Shown: one piece after another, positions 18,910 to 27,735 of the stretch
Position numbering within the stretch: position 1 is the stretch's first letter
How the letters are laid out: each line of letters starts with the position of its first letter
From: Streptomyces avidinii
Lineage (GTDB): Bacteria; Actinomycetota; Actinomycetes; Streptomycetales; Streptomycetaceae
Assembly (NCBI RefSeq): GCF_014650695.1
Contig: NZ_BMVL01000001.1
Coordinates: 517,563 to 581,562, forward strand
Length of the DNA stretch: 64,000 nucleotides
Direction of reading: 5' to 3'
Made by a program: the position numbers and the translations under genes
Notes under the pieces: model-generated
Told to the model about the DNA's origin: nothing
Seen by the model: the letters and a program-made list of their open reading frames with translations, nothing else
Database searches by the model: none

Positions 18910-19809
18910 ATGCGCACCACCGCTCCGCGCCGCCGCGCGCGCCGGACTCTCGCGGGCGCGGGCACGGCGGTCGTGCTGCTGGCCGGGGCGGCCACCGGGT
19001 GCAGCTCGGGCGGGTCGGCCGAGCAGGGCGGGGAGCGCGGGGCACAGAGCGCACCGCGCTGGAACACGGCGCCCGCGTCGATCGCGGCCGTGGGCGACTC
19101 CATCACGCGCGGGTTCGACGCCTGTTCGGTGCTGGCCGACTGCCCGGAGGTCTCCTGGGCCACCGGGAACGACCCGGCGGTCCGCTCCCTCGCCGCGCGG
19201 CTGCTCGGGGACGCCGAGGCGCCCGCCCGGAGCTGGAACTACGCGGTGACCGGCTCGCGGATGGCGGACCTGCCGGCCCAGCTGGCGGGGGCCGCCGTGC
19301 ACAAGCCCGACCTGGTCACAGTGATGGTGGGCTCGAACGACGCCTGCCGGCCCACGGCTTCGTCGATGACCCCGGTGGCGGATTTCCGGGCCGGATTCGA
19401 GAAGGCGCTCGCGGAGCTGCGGGCCGCCTCACCCGCCTCCCAGGTGTACGTCTCCAGCGTGCCGGACCTGCAACGGCTGTGGGAGCAGGGCAAGGACCTG
19501 CCGATGGTGCGGCAGGTCTGGAAGCTGGGCATCTGCCAGTCCATGCTGGCCGATCCGCTGTCGGCGGCCACGGGGGCGACGGCCCGGCGCGAGCAGGTGC
19601 GGGCGCGGGTGGTGGAGTACAACGAGGTGCTGCGCGAGGTCTGCGGAAAGGATTCCCTGTGCCGCTACGACGGCGGCGCGGTGTTCCAGTACCCCTTCGC
19701 GGCGGATCAGTTGAGCCGCTGGGACTGGTTCCATCCGGGCAAGGACGGGCAGGCGCGGCTCGCGGAACTGGCGCACCGCCAGGTGACGGCGGCCGAGCCG
19801 CCACGTTGA
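18910..19809 (+). CDS. SGNH/GDSL-type lipoprotein hydrolase
   Basis: A 299-aa exported esterase-like enzyme. The N-terminus is Arg-rich (RRRARR), then a hydrophobic stretch and a lipobox-like AATGC with Cys31 as the lipidation site. SGNH blocks are complete: block I AVGDSITRGFD (Ser64), block III GSNDAC, and block V DWFHPGKDG with Asp and His. AAGGAGGG lies about 11 nt before the ATG. The substrate is unknown. A hairpin at 19827-19862 ends the gene. Confidence 0.9.
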   Translation: MRTTAPRRRARRTLAGAGTAVVLLAGAATGCSSGGSAEQGGERGAQSAPRWNTAPASIAAVGDSITRGFDACSVLADCPEVSWATGNDPAVRSLAARLLGDAEAPARSWNYAVTGSRMADLPAQLAGAAVHKPDLVTVMVGSNDACRPTASSMTPVADFRAGFEKALAELRAASPASQVYVSSVPDLQRLWEQGKDLPMVRQVWKLGICQSMLADPLSAATGATARREQVRARVVEYNEVLREVCGKDSLCRYDGGAVFQYPFAADQLSRWDWFHPGKDGQARLAELAHRQVTAAEPPR

Positions 19810-19826
19810 CGCTCCGGTACGGGAGG

Positions 19827-19862
19827 GGTCCGGGGGCGGGTGTCAGGGCCCGCCCCCGGACC
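19827..19862. terminator. Bidirectional terminator
   Basis: A perfect 14-bp GC-rich stem (19827-19840 with 19849-19862) and an 8-nt loop lie between the convergent SGNH and GH3 genes. Confidence 0.85.
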
Positions 19863-19896
19863 GGTTCTCAGGGGTGATTTCCGGCCATACCGTGTG

Positions 19897-22347
19897 TCAC
19901 GCGATGTCGAGCGTCGCGGTCAGCCGGGTGTCACCGTGCGAGTGGCTCACGCGGACCTCGTAGGCGCCGCCGATCCGCCGCCAGCCGCGGGCCTCCTCGT
20001 CCCAGATCTCGAAGGCCCGGGCGGGCAGCGGGATCTCGGTCTCGACGCTCTCGCCGGGGCTCGCCACGACGCCCGCGAAGGCGGCCAGCCAGCTCGCCGG
20101 GCGCTCCGCGGTGTCCTGCGCGGGCGCCAGGTAGACCTGGACGACCTCGCGGCCGGGCCGGGCGCCGGTGTTGGTGAGGCGGACCCGGACCGTGTCGGCG
20201 GTGGCCTCCAGGGACTCGTAGGTCCACTCGGTGTAGCCGAGGCCGTGCCCGAAGGGGTAGGCCGGGGTCACGCCGTGCTTCTCGTACGCCCGGTAGCCGA
20301 TGAAGAGCCCCTCGCGGTACTCCAGTCGCCCGTCGGTGGGGACCACCTCGGTGACGGGCGCGTCCGAGAACCTCGCGGGCCAGGTGGTGGGCAGCCGCCC
20401 GCCCGGCTCCGCGTCGCCGAGGAGTACGTCGGCCAGCGCGGCCCCGCCCTCCTGCCCGGGGAACCAGGTCAGCAGGACGGCGGCGACGTCCTCGCGCCAC
20501 GGGAGCTCCACCGGGGAGCCCGCGTTGACGACGACCACCGTGTTCGGGTTGACGGCGGCGACGGCGCGCACCAGGTCGTCCTGGCGGCCGGGGAGGGTGA
20601 GGTTCTGCCGGTCGAAGCCCTCGGACTCCAAGCGCTCGGTGGTGGCGACGACCACGACGGCGGTGTCGGCCTCGCGGGCCGCGGCCACGGCCTCGGCGAT
20701 CAGCTCGTCGGCGTCGCGCCGCGGGCCGAGGTGGAGCAGCGAGAACATGATCGCCCGGAGCGGCAGCGCGGTCATGTCGGGGACCTGGAAGGTCAGTGAC
20801 ACCTCGACGGGCTCGCCCTCGGTGAGGGTGACGCGGGCCCGCTCGTTGGGAGCACCGAAGAAGGCCTCGAAGGGGTCGGCCTCGTTGCCCATCTCCTGGA
20901 CGCCGCTCCACAGGCTCTCGCCGCCGACGGCGAGGGCGAAGGCGCCGAGTCCGCGGGTGCCGAAGGCGTGCCGGCCGCTCTCGCGCGGCACGAACGTACC
21001 GCGCACCTCGATGCTCGCCATGGTCTCGTACGTGACCCCCGCGGGCAGGTCGTCGCCGATCCACTGGACCTGGCCGGACGGCAGGCCGCCCTCGCCGAGG
21101 ACGGCGCCGGAGGCGTCGCGGCAGACGGCGTGCAGCTCGAAGCCCTGACCGGCGGGGGTGAGTTCGTCGGAGGGGTCGGCGCCGACGCTGAAGGTGAGGG
21201 CGCCGTCGGGCAGGGCCGCCGTGAGGCCGTCGAGCGGGGAGACGATCCGCTCGGGGAAGACGGTGGCGCTGCCCCCGCCGAGGACCCGGGCGTCGCGGGC
21301 GGCGGCGCCCGCGAGGGCCACGGTGCGGCCGGCGGTGGCGTCGAGCGGCAGCGCCCCCTCGTTCCGGACCAGGACGAAGCCGCGGGCGGCGAGCTCGCGG
21401 GCCAGCGCCTGGCCGTCGATCGGGGCCGGGGCGCTCTCCACGGCGGCGGGGGCGCCCTCCAGGACGCCGACGCGGGCGGCGAGGCGCAGGACGTTGCGCA
21501 CGGCCTCGTCCACGGCGGACTCGGGGACCTCCCCGGCCCGGACGGCCTCGGCGAGGGCGGGGCCGTAGACGGTGGTGGGGCCGGGCATGGCCACGTCCAT
21601 GCCGCCCCGGATGTCGCCGGTGGTGGAGCGGGCGGCCATCCAGTCGGAGACGTTGCAGCCGTCGAAGCCCCACTCGGCGCGCAGGACCTCGTTGACCAGG
21701 TACTGGTGCTCCGTCATGGTCGTGCCGTTGACCTGGTTGTAGGCGGTCATGATGCCCCAGGGGTGGGCATTGGCGACGATGGCCTCGAAGGGCGCGAGGT
21801 ACAGCTCGCGCAGCGGGCGCGGGGCGATGACGCTGTCGACGGTGAACCGGTCGGTCTCGGCGTCGTTGCCCACGTAGTGCTTGACGGTGGTGCCGACCCC
21901 GCCGTCCTGGACGCCGTTCACGTAGCCGGAGCCGATGGCGCCGGTGAGGTACGGGTCCTCGGAGTAGCACTCGAAGTGCCGGCCGCCGAGCGGGGAGCGG
22001 TGCAGGTTGACGGTGGGTGCGAGGAGGACGTGGACGCCCTTGCGGCGGGCCTCCTGGGCGAGGAGCCGGCCGGCTCGGCGGGCGAGCTCCGGGTCCCAGG
22101 CGGCGGCGAGCGCGGTCGGGGACGGCAGGGCGATGGACGGGTCGTCCGCGGTCCAGCGCACGCCGCGGACCCCGATGGGGCCGTCGGACATGACCAGGGA
22201 CTCCAGCCCGATCGCGGGGACGGCGGGCAGGGACCACATGTCCCGGCCGGCCAGGAGCCGGGTCTTGGTGTCGAGATCCAGTTTGCCCAGCGCCGCCTCG
22301 ACGGCGTCGTTGCGTGACTGCTCGCGGACCTGATCGGCATCGGTCAC
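19897..22347 (-). CDS. Glycoside hydrolase family 3 beta-glucosidase with PA14 insert
   Basis: An 816-aa enzyme. An N-terminal (beta/alpha)8 domain contains the nucleophile Asp235 in NVSDWMA and the KHYVGNDAETDR subsite motif; an (alpha/beta)6 sandwich follows, interrupted by a PA14 domain (about residues 395-530: RGTFVPRESGRHAFGTRGLGAFAL), and a C-terminal fibronectin III-like domain (VVQVYLAP...). There is no signal peptide, so it acts inside the cell on imported beta-glucosides or glycosylated small molecules. GTG 22347 has GAGGAGG 9 nt upstream. It is divergent from a TetR gene that probably controls it. Confidence 0.93.
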   Translation of the reverse strand: MTDADQVREQSRNDAVEAALGKLDLDTKTRLLAGRDMWSLPAVPAIGLESLVMSDGPIGVRGVRWTADDPSIALPSPTALAAAWDPELARRAGRLLAQEARRKGVHVLLAPTVNLHRSPLGGRHFECYSEDPYLTGAIGSGYVNGVQDGGVGTTVKHYVGNDAETDRFTVDSVIAPRPLRELYLAPFEAIVANAHPWGIMTAYNQVNGTTMTEHQYLVNEVLRAEWGFDGCNVSDWMAARSTTGDIRGGMDVAMPGPTTVYGPALAEAVRAGEVPESAVDEAVRNVLRLAARVGVLEGAPAAVESAPAPIDGQALARELAARGFVLVRNEGALPLDATAGRTVALAGAAARDARVLGGGSATVFPERIVSPLDGLTAALPDGALTFSVGADPSDELTPAGQGFELHAVCRDASGAVLGEGGLPSGQVQWIGDDLPAGVTYETMASIEVRGTFVPRESGRHAFGTRGLGAFALAVGGESLWSGVQEMGNEADPFEAFFGAPNERARVTLTEGEPVEVSLTFQVPDMTALPLRAIMFSLLHLGPRRDADELIAEAVAAAREADTAVVVVATTERLESEGFDRQNLTLPGRQDDLVRAVAAVNPNTVVVVNAGSPVELPWREDVAAVLLTWFPGQEGGAALADVLLGDAEPGGRLPTTWPARFSDAPVTEVVPTDGRLEYREGLFIGYRAYEKHGVTPAYPFGHGLGYTEWTYESLEATADTVRVRLTNTGARPGREVVQVYLAPAQDTAERPASWLAAFAGVVASPGESVETEIPLPARAFEIWDEEARGWRRIGGAYEVRVSHSHGDTRLTATLDIA

Positions 22348-22499
22348 GGCCGTGCCTCCTCGTTGAGTGCGGTTGCTCGGTGCGGTGCCCCCATCGTGGA
22401 CCTGTTGCCTGTTGAACGGTAGGGTTCGTAATCTGTTCGTGATATTTGGATGCCGTACGGTCCTGTGAGCAGGGCCTGAACGGAAGGGGTGCCGGGGAG

Positions 22500-23081
22500 A
22501 TGGTCAGGGCGAGGAGCGAGGAGCGCCGCGGGGAGATCGTCCGCGCCGCCGTCGAGGTCATCGCGGAGCGCGGCTACCGGGGAGCGTCCCTGGCCACCGT
22601 CGCCGAACGCGTGGGCCTGACCCAGCAGGGGCTGCTGCACTACTTCCCGACCAAGGAGGCCCTGCTGGTCGCGGTGCTGGAGGAGCGCGACCGCTGGGAC
22701 ACGGGCGGTGGCTCGCGCTCCGCGGCCGACACCTGGCGCCTGGACCTGCTCGCCTCGCTGGTCGAGTACAACGCCATGCGCCCGGGCATCGTGCAGACCT
22801 TCTCGGCACTGCTGGGCGAGAGCGTCACCGACGGGCACCCGGCCCGGGAGTTCTTCACCGAGCGCTACGCCCAGGTCCGCTCGGAGATGGCGGCGGTACT
22901 GCGCGCCGAGTTCGGCGACCGCCTCCCCTCGGGGCTCACCCCGGAGCAGGCGGCCCCGCTGCTGACGGCGGTCATGGACGGCCTCCAGTACCAGTGGCTG
23001 CTGGCCCCCGAATCGGTGGACATGCCCGCCGCCTTCCGCTCGTTCCTGACGCTGCTGCGGGGGCCGGGGGAAACGGCCTAG
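22500..23081 (+). CDS. TetR/AcrR family regulator
   Basis: A 193-aa regulator. Its HTH (residues about 5-55) reads [22 protein letters not shown]...[27 protein letters not shown]. The C-terminal half is a ligand domain. The gene is divergent from the GH3 gene with 152 bp between the starts, so it probably represses the glycosidase and responds to its substrate. ATG 22500 is preferred, with GGAAGGGG about 10 nt upstream; an in-frame TTG lies at 22446. Its end overlaps the next convergent gene by 4 bp. Confidence 0.9.
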   Translation: MVRARSEERRGEIVRAAVEVIAERGYRGASLATVAERVGLTQQGLLHYFPTKEALLVAVLEERDRWDTGGGSRSAADTWRLDLLASLVEYNAMRPGIVQTFSALLGESVTDGHPAREFFTERYAQVRSEMAAVLRAEFGDRLPSGLTPEQAAPLLTAVMDGLQYQWLLAPESVDMPAAFRSFLTLLRGPGETA

Positions 23082-23878
23082 CGGCGGATGCCGGACAGGT
23101 CCCGGTCGGCGAGTTCCGGACGGGACGTCAGTACGGTGTGCACCGCCTCCAGGACCGGCAGCGGCGCGTGGGCGGTGGCCAGGGCCACGTCCTTCGCGGC
23201 GAGAGCCACCGGGAAGTTCGAGGTGTCGGCGTACGCGCGGGCCACCGCGCCCGCCAGCGGCCCGCGGGCCAGTCGGCCTCGGACCAGTTCCTCCGGCAGG
23301 CCCATGGCCTCACCCAGCCTCAGGGCCTCGGCCACCAGGGCCACCCAGCCGACCGCAGCGTTGATCAGCACCAGCTTCAGCGCCGCGCCCGAGCCCAGCG
23401 GCCCGCAGTCGGTGACCTCGCCCAGGACGTCGAGCACCTCCCCCACCCGGGACGGCAGCGGGGCACCGCCGGCCAGCACCCACAACTCCCCCGTGGCAGC
23501 CCGGTCCACACTGCCCATCACGGGCGCGTCGGTCAGCGCCACCCCCGCCGGCAGCCGCCCCGCGAGCTCCCGTACCGCCTCCGGCCCGACGGTCGACGTG
23601 TCGATCCAGTGGACGCCCGGCCGCAGCGCGGGCAGCACGCTCTCCGCAACGGCCCGCAGGGCCGCCGGATCGGCCAGCATCGTGACGACTAGGTCCGCAC
23701 CGCGCACGGCCGCGCCGGGCGTGGCGGCGACCACCGCACCGGCCGCCTCCAGCGGCCGCGCATGCTCCGGCGTCCGGTTCCAGACCGTCAGCTCGTACCC
23801 CCGGGACAGCAGGTGACGGGCCATCGGGGCGCCCATCCGACCGAGGCCGAGGAACGCGATCTTCAGTGCTGTGTCCAT
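23078..23878 (-). CDS. NAD(P)-dependent beta-hydroxyacid dehydrogenase family protein
   Basis: A 266-aa member of the 3-hydroxyisobutyrate/6-phosphogluconate dehydrogenase family. The Rossmann motif GLGRMG (residues 11-16) follows the N-terminal strand; the substrate motif DAPVMGS and the catalytic helix [13 protein letters not shown] with its conserved Lys are present. The exact substrate is uncertain. It is divergent from a LysR regulator, with 58 bp between starts, the classical target arrangement of LysR proteins. Confidence 0.88.
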   Translation of the reverse strand: MDTALKIAFLGLGRMGAPMARHLLSRGYELTVWNRTPEHARPLEAAGAVVAATPGAAVRGADLVVTMLADPAALRAVAESVLPALRPGVHWIDTSTVGPEAVRELAGRLPAGVALTDAPVMGSVDRAATGELWVLAGGAPLPSRVGEVLDVLGEVTDCGPLGSGAALKLVLINAAVGWVALVAEALRLGEAMGLPEELVRGRLARGPLAGAVARAYADTSNFPVALAAKDVALATAHAPLPVLEAVHTVLTSRPELADRDLSGIRR

Positions 23879-23923
23879 GCCTCCGACGCTAGGTGGGGCC
23901 GACCCATGCGACAAGCGAATGTC

Positions 23924-23929
23924 TAGCAT
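23924..23929 (+). promoter_or_regulatory. -10 box TAGCAT of a leaderless promoter
   Basis: TAGCAT ends 7 nt before ATG 23937, which selects this start over two upstream in-frame ATGs. Confidence 0.6.
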
Positions 23930-23936
23930 GGCTTCC

Positions 23937-24836
23937 ATGCCCACTTCGCACAGTCTGTACGAGGTCTTCCTACGTGTGGCCCGCCTGGCCTCCTTCACCG
24001 CCGCCGCCAGCTCCCTCGGCTACACCCAGTCCGCGGTCTCCCGGCAGATCCAGACCCTGGAGGACGAGTGGGGGACCCCGCTCTTCGACCGCCTCCCCCG
24101 CGGGGTCCGGCTGACCGAGGCCGGCCGGATCCTGCTCCCGCATGCCGAGGCCGTCGGTGAGCGGCTGCGCACCGCCCGCGCCGAACTCGACGCGCTGCGC
24201 ACCCTCGGCGCCGGCCGGCTGCGCATCGGCGCCATCTCCACCGTCGACGCCGCGCTGCTGCCCCGTGCGCTGGCCGCCTTCCGGGCCCGCCACCCCGGCG
24301 TGGCCGTCACCCGTACCGAGGGCCCCTCCGCCAAGCACCTGGCCCTGCTCGCCGCCGGGGACCTCGACGTCGCCGTCGTCGCGGACACCTCCGCGGAGCC
24401 GCCCGGCGGCTGCACCCCGCACCACCTGCTCGACGAGCGGATGTACGTGGCCCTGCCGAGCGGCCACCGGCTCGCCGGGCGCACCGACGTACGGCTGGCC
24501 GAACTGGCCGACGAGGAGTGGATCGCGGCGGACACCCGGCCCGAGGAGACCCTCATGCACTCCGCGCTGGCCGGCGGCTTCCGCCCCCGGACCGGTTTCG
24601 TCGCCGCCGACTGGATCGCCAAGCAGGGCTTCGTGGCGGCCGGGCTCGGCGTCACCCTGGTTCCGGCGCTCGCCGCCTCCTCGACCCGGGCCGACCTCGC
24701 GCTCGTCCCCCTGCATCCGGACGACACCCCGCGCCGCCGGGTCTACGCCGCCACCCCGCGCGGGATCGCCCCCTCCCCCGCCGCCCTCGCCTTCCTGGCC
24801 CTGCTGAAGGAGGCCGCGGCCGGGCTGGCATCCTGA
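23937..24836 (+). CDS. LysR family transcriptional regulator
   Basis: A 299-aa LysR. The winged HTH covers residues about 5-65 ([35 protein letters not shown]), and the periplasmic-binding-like effector domain starts near residue 90. It is divergent from the dehydrogenase gene at 23078-23878, its probable target. The carbon-nitrogen hydrolase gene begins 4 bp after its stop, so those two may be cotranscribed. Confidence 0.93.
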   Translation: MPTSHSLYEVFLRVARLASFTAAASSLGYTQSAVSRQIQTLEDEWGTPLFDRLPRGVRLTEAGRILLPHAEAVGERLRTARAELDALRTLGAGRLRIGAISTVDAALLPRALAAFRARHPGVAVTRTEGPSAKHLALLAAGDLDVAVVADTSAEPPGGCTPHHLLDERMYVALPSGHRLAGRTDVRLAELADEEWIAADTRPEETLMHSALAGGFRPRTGFVAADWIAKQGFVAAGLGVTLVPALAASSTRADLALVPLHPDDTPRRRVYAATPRGIAPSPAALAFLALLKEAAAGLAS

Positions 24837-24840
24837 CCGC

Positions 24841-25560
24841 GTGAAGATTGCCGCCGCGCAGCTGACCTGTACCCCCGCCGATGTACGGGCCAATGTCGCC
24901 CGGGCCGCGGACCTCGCCGCCCGGGCCCGTGAACAGGGTGCCGAGCTGGTGGTGTTCCCCGAGCTCGCGCTGACCGGGTACGAGCTCGCCGCGCTGGCCG
25001 CCGACCCGGGCCTGTGGACGGCCGCCGACGACCCCCGGCTGGATCCGCTGCGCTCCGCCGGGATCGCCACCGCGGTGAACGTCGCCCTGCCCACCGACGG
25101 CCCGCGCCCTGCGCTCGCGACGCTGGTCCACGACGCGGACGGCGCGCACGTGACGACGTACGCGAAGCAGCACCTGTACCGGCACGAGCAGGATCTCTTC
25201 CGGCCGGGCGAGGGGGACGGGCGCTTCGAACTCGGCGGGATCCGCTTCTCCCTGGGCGTCTGCTACGACAACCACTTCCCCGACCTGCCCGGCCGGGGCG
25301 CGGCCGACGGCTGCCGGGTCCACCTGTCGAGCTCCCTGTACGGGACGGGCGACGGGATCCACGAGCGTGCCACCGTCCATCCCGGGATCGCGCGGGAACA
25401 CGGGCTGTACGTGGTCCTCGCCAACCACGTCGGCCCGGCGGGCCCGTGGACCGGCTGCGGCCGGGCGGCCGTGTGGGCCCCGGGCGGGGCCCTGCTGGCG
25501 GAGGCGGACGACCGTACGCCCTCGGTGGTGACGGCCTCGGTCGGGACGGCCCGGTCGTGA
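24841..25560 (+). CDS. Carbon-nitrogen hydrolase (nitrilase superfamily)
   Basis: A 239-aa amidase-like enzyme with the Glu-Lys-Cys triad: Glu41 in VVFPELALTGYE, Lys109 in TYAKQHLY, and Cys141 in LGVCYDNHFP. Length matches short omega-amidase or carbamoylase-like members. It follows the LysR gene after 4 bp, with no ribosome-binding site of its own, which suggests coupling. The substrate is unknown. Confidence 0.9.
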   Translation: MKIAAAQLTCTPADVRANVARAADLAARAREQGAELVVFPELALTGYELAALAADPGLWTAADDPRLDPLRSAGIATAVNVALPTDGPRPALATLVHDADGAHVTTYAKQHLYRHEQDLFRPGEGDGRFELGGIRFSLGVCYDNHFPDLPGRGAADGCRVHLSSSLYGTGDGIHERATVHPGIAREHGLYVVLANHVGPAGPWTGCGRAAVWAPGGALLAEADDRTPSVVTASVGTARS

Positions 25561-25602
25561 CGGCCCCGGTCGTGACGGCCCCGGTGTGATGAGGTGGGCG
25601 CC

Positions 25603-26331
25603 ATGAGCGACTTCGAGACGATCACGGTGCCGGAACGCCTCCACGGATACCCGGGGGTGGCCTTCGGCGGCTACGTGGCGGGCGTACTGGCCGCCCGCGC
25701 CGCGGCGAAGAGCGTACGGGTGGACTTCCGGCGGCCCGTGCCGACCGGGGCTCCGGTCCGGCTCGCCGCGACCGCGGACGGCGGCTGCGAGCTGACGGAC
25801 GGCGAGCTGCTGCTGGCCGTGGCGAGCCCGGCCGAAGCGCCCCGCACGGACTCCCCCGAAGCCCCCTCCTGGGACCGTGCCGTGGCGGCCGCCGAAGCCT
25901 TCCGGGCGGACCCGCCGGAGGGTCAGGCCGACTGCTTCGGCTGCGGCCTGGACCGCACGCCCGCCACCGGGCTGCGCCTGCACTGCGGTGCGGTGCCGGG
26001 CCGCGAGCTGGTCGCCGCCGCGTGGACCCCCGCGCCCGAACTGGGCGGCGCGGACGGGCTGCTGCCGCCCGAGCTGGTGTGGGGCGCGCTGGACTGCCCC
26101 GGGAACGCGGCCGGCCGGCTGCTCGACGGCCGCGGGGCCGGTGCGGTCACCGCAGCGCTCGGTGCCCGGCTGCTGCGGCCGGTACCGGTGGGCGAGGGGC
26201 TCGTCTCGTACGCCTGGATGCTGTCGGCCTCGGGCCGCAAGTACACCGTGGGCACGGCCCTGGCCACGGCCGACGGCGAACTGTGCGCCGTCGGCGAGGC
26301 GCTGTGGGTGGAGCCGCGCCCGCGCCCGTGA
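25603..26331 (+). CDS. Hotdog-fold (thioesterase-like) protein
   Basis: A 242-aa protein with hotdog-like features in two halves: HGYPGVAFGGYVAGVLAARA near the N-terminus, and PPELVWGALDCPGNAAG...LLRPVPVGEGLVSYAWMLSASGRKYTVGTAL in the second. A CFGCG motif (residue about 108) links them. It resembles acyl-CoA thioesterase or dehydratase-like proteins, but catalytic residues cannot be assigned. GAGGTGG lies about 5 nt before ATG 25603. Confidence 0.65.
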   Translation: MSDFETITVPERLHGYPGVAFGGYVAGVLAARAAAKSVRVDFRRPVPTGAPVRLAATADGGCELTDGELLLAVASPAEAPRTDSPEAPSWDRAVAAAEAFRADPPEGQADCFGCGLDRTPATGLRLHCGAVPGRELVAAAWTPAPELGGADGLLPPELVWGALDCPGNAAGRLLDGRGAGAVTAALGARLLRPVPVGEGLVSYAWMLSASGRKYTVGTALATADGELCAVGEALWVEPRPRP

Positions 26332-26335
26332 CGGC

Positions 26336-26671
26336 TCACGCGGAATCGGGCAGGAGGTGCTTGCTGCCCCACGTCCCGAGGGGCTCCAGGGCCGCGTTCA
26401 GGTCCTGGCCCAGCGGGGTCAGGGAGTACTCGACGCGCGGCGGAACCTCGTCGTACACCTCGCGGTGCACGATGCCGTCGTTCTCCAGCTCGCGCAGCTG
26501 GGCGGCGAGCACCTTCTCGGACACGCCCGGGACGAGCCTGCGCAGTTCACCGAACCGGCGCGGGCGCTGATCGAGCTCCCACAGGAGCGACACCTTCCAT
26601 TTGCCGTCGATCACGGACATCGCCGCCGCGATCCCGCAGTGGTCCGCACCGGGCCTTCGTGTCACCGCCAT
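26336..26671 (-). CDS. HxlR family transcriptional regulator
   Basis: A 111-aa winged-helix regulator. CGIAAAMSVIDGKWKVSLLWEL, RRFGELRRLVPGVSEKVLAAQLRELENDGIVHREVY and PPRVEYSLTPLGQDL are the full HxlR signature. One Cys (residue 12) sits at the N-terminus where several HxlR members sense electrophiles or quinones. GGAGGGG lies about 6 nt upstream of ATG 26671. It is divergent from the imine-reductase-like gene, and a palindrome lies between them. Confidence 0.95.
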   Translation of the reverse strand: MAVTRRPGADHCGIAAAMSVIDGKWKVSLLWELDQRPRRFGELRRLVPGVSEKVLAAQLRELENDGIVHREVYDEVPPRVEYSLTPLGQDLNAALEPLGTWGSKHLLPDSA

Positions 26672-26722
26672 CGCACACCCCTCCCCACCTGCTCGCTCAC
26701 CCCGGGGTAACCACCCACTCCG

Positions 26723-26734
26723 AAGTGCGTACTT
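26723..26734. promoter_or_regulatory. Candidate HxlR operator
   Basis: AAGTGCGTACTT, with inverted AAGT/ACTT arms around a 4-bp centre, lies midway between the two divergent starts (26671 and 26769). HxlR proteins are known to bind short TACTT-type palindromes. Confidence 0.5.
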
Positions 26735-26768
26735 GAGCGCTTCCACGCCTGCCACCAGGCTAATCGTC

Positions 26769-27656
26769 ATGACCGACACCACACCGCAGAGTTCCCTCAC
26801 CCTCCTCGGCCTGGGCGACATGGGCACCGCCCTCGCCCGCACCTGGCTCGCAGCCGGACACCCCCTGACCGTCTGGAACCGCACCCCCGCCAAGGCCGGG
26901 GTGCTGGCCGCCGAAGGGGCCGTCGCCGCCCCGAGCGCGGCCGCGGCCGTCGCCGCGAACCGGCTGGTCGTCGTCTGCCTGCTGGACGACGCCAGCGTCG
27001 GCGCCGCCCTGGACGGCATCGACCTGGCCGGCAAGGACCTCGTCAACCTCACCACCGGCACCCCCGCCGAGGCGCGCGCCCGGGCCGTCTGGGCCGAGGA
27101 GCGCGGCGCCCGCTACCTGGACGGCGGGATCATGGCCACGCCGACGATGATCGGCGTCCCCGAGACCGGCGGGTACGTCTTCCACAGCGGTTCGCGCGCA
27201 CTCTTCGACGCCCACCGGGCCGTCCTGGAGGTCCCGGCCGGGGCCCGATTCGTCGGCGAGAACCCCGGGCACGCCGCCCTGCACGACGTGGCGCTGCTCA
27301 GCGCGATGTGGGGGATGTTCGCCGGCATCTCGCATGCCTACGCGCTGACCGAGGGGGAGGACATCGCCCCGAAGGACCTGGCTCCGCTGCTGTCCGAGTG
27401 GCTCGGCGCGATGGGCTTCTTCGTCGGCAACGCGGCCGAGCGGCTGACCTCGGGGGACTTCACCTCGGGGGTGGTGTCCAACCTGGCCATGCAGGTCGCG
27501 GGCAGCGGCACCATGCTGCGCACCGCCGAGGAGCAGGGCGTCAGCACCGAACTGGTCTCCCCGTACGTGGACCTGCTGCGGCGCCGGCTGGCCGCGGACC
27601 CGGCCGCGCACGGCGGGGAGGACACCACGGGGGCCATCCTGCTGCTCAAGCGGTAG
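26769..27656 (+). CDS. Imine reductase family NAD(P)-dependent oxidoreductase
   Basis: A 295-aa protein related to beta-hydroxyacid dehydrogenases. The Rossmann motif GLGDMG is at residues 14-19 and WNRTP specifies NADPH. In place of the dehydrogenase catalytic Lys helix it has GHAALHDVALLSAMWG with Asp173, the imine reductase pattern. It is divergent from the HxlR gene and is its probable target. Start ATG 26769 has no ribosome-binding site and is probably leaderless. Confidence 0.88.
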   Translation: MTDTTPQSSLTLLGLGDMGTALARTWLAAGHPLTVWNRTPAKAGVLAAEGAVAAPSAAAAVAANRLVVVCLLDDASVGAALDGIDLAGKDLVNLTTGTPAEARARAVWAEERGARYLDGGIMATPTMIGVPETGGYVFHSGSRALFDAHRAVLEVPAGARFVGENPGHAALHDVALLSAMWGMFAGISHAYALTEGEDIAPKDLAPLLSEWLGAMGFFVGNAAERLTSGDFTSGVVSNLAMQVAGSGTMLRTAEEQGVSTELVSPYVDLLRRRLAADPAAHGGEDTTGAILLLKR

Positions 27657-27672
27657 CCGGCCGGGGCCCGTG

Positions 27673-27721
27673 GCCGGAGCACGGGTCAGGGCCGGAGCAC
27701 GGGTCAGGGCCGGAGCACGGG
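27673..27721. repeat. 18-bp tandem repeat, 2.7 copies
   Basis: The unit GCCGGAGCACGGGTCAGG starts at 27673, 27691 and 27709 (last copy partial). It lies between the convergent imine reductase and EI24 genes, where a terminator would be expected. Confidence 0.8.
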
Positions 27722-27735
27722 CCGCGGCCCGACGG

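Noticed and set aside
20968..22317. A 449-codon plus-strand frame opposite the GH3 gene
   Set aside because: The GH3 frame has all catalytic motifs; this one is Gly/Ala/Val-rich with no motif.
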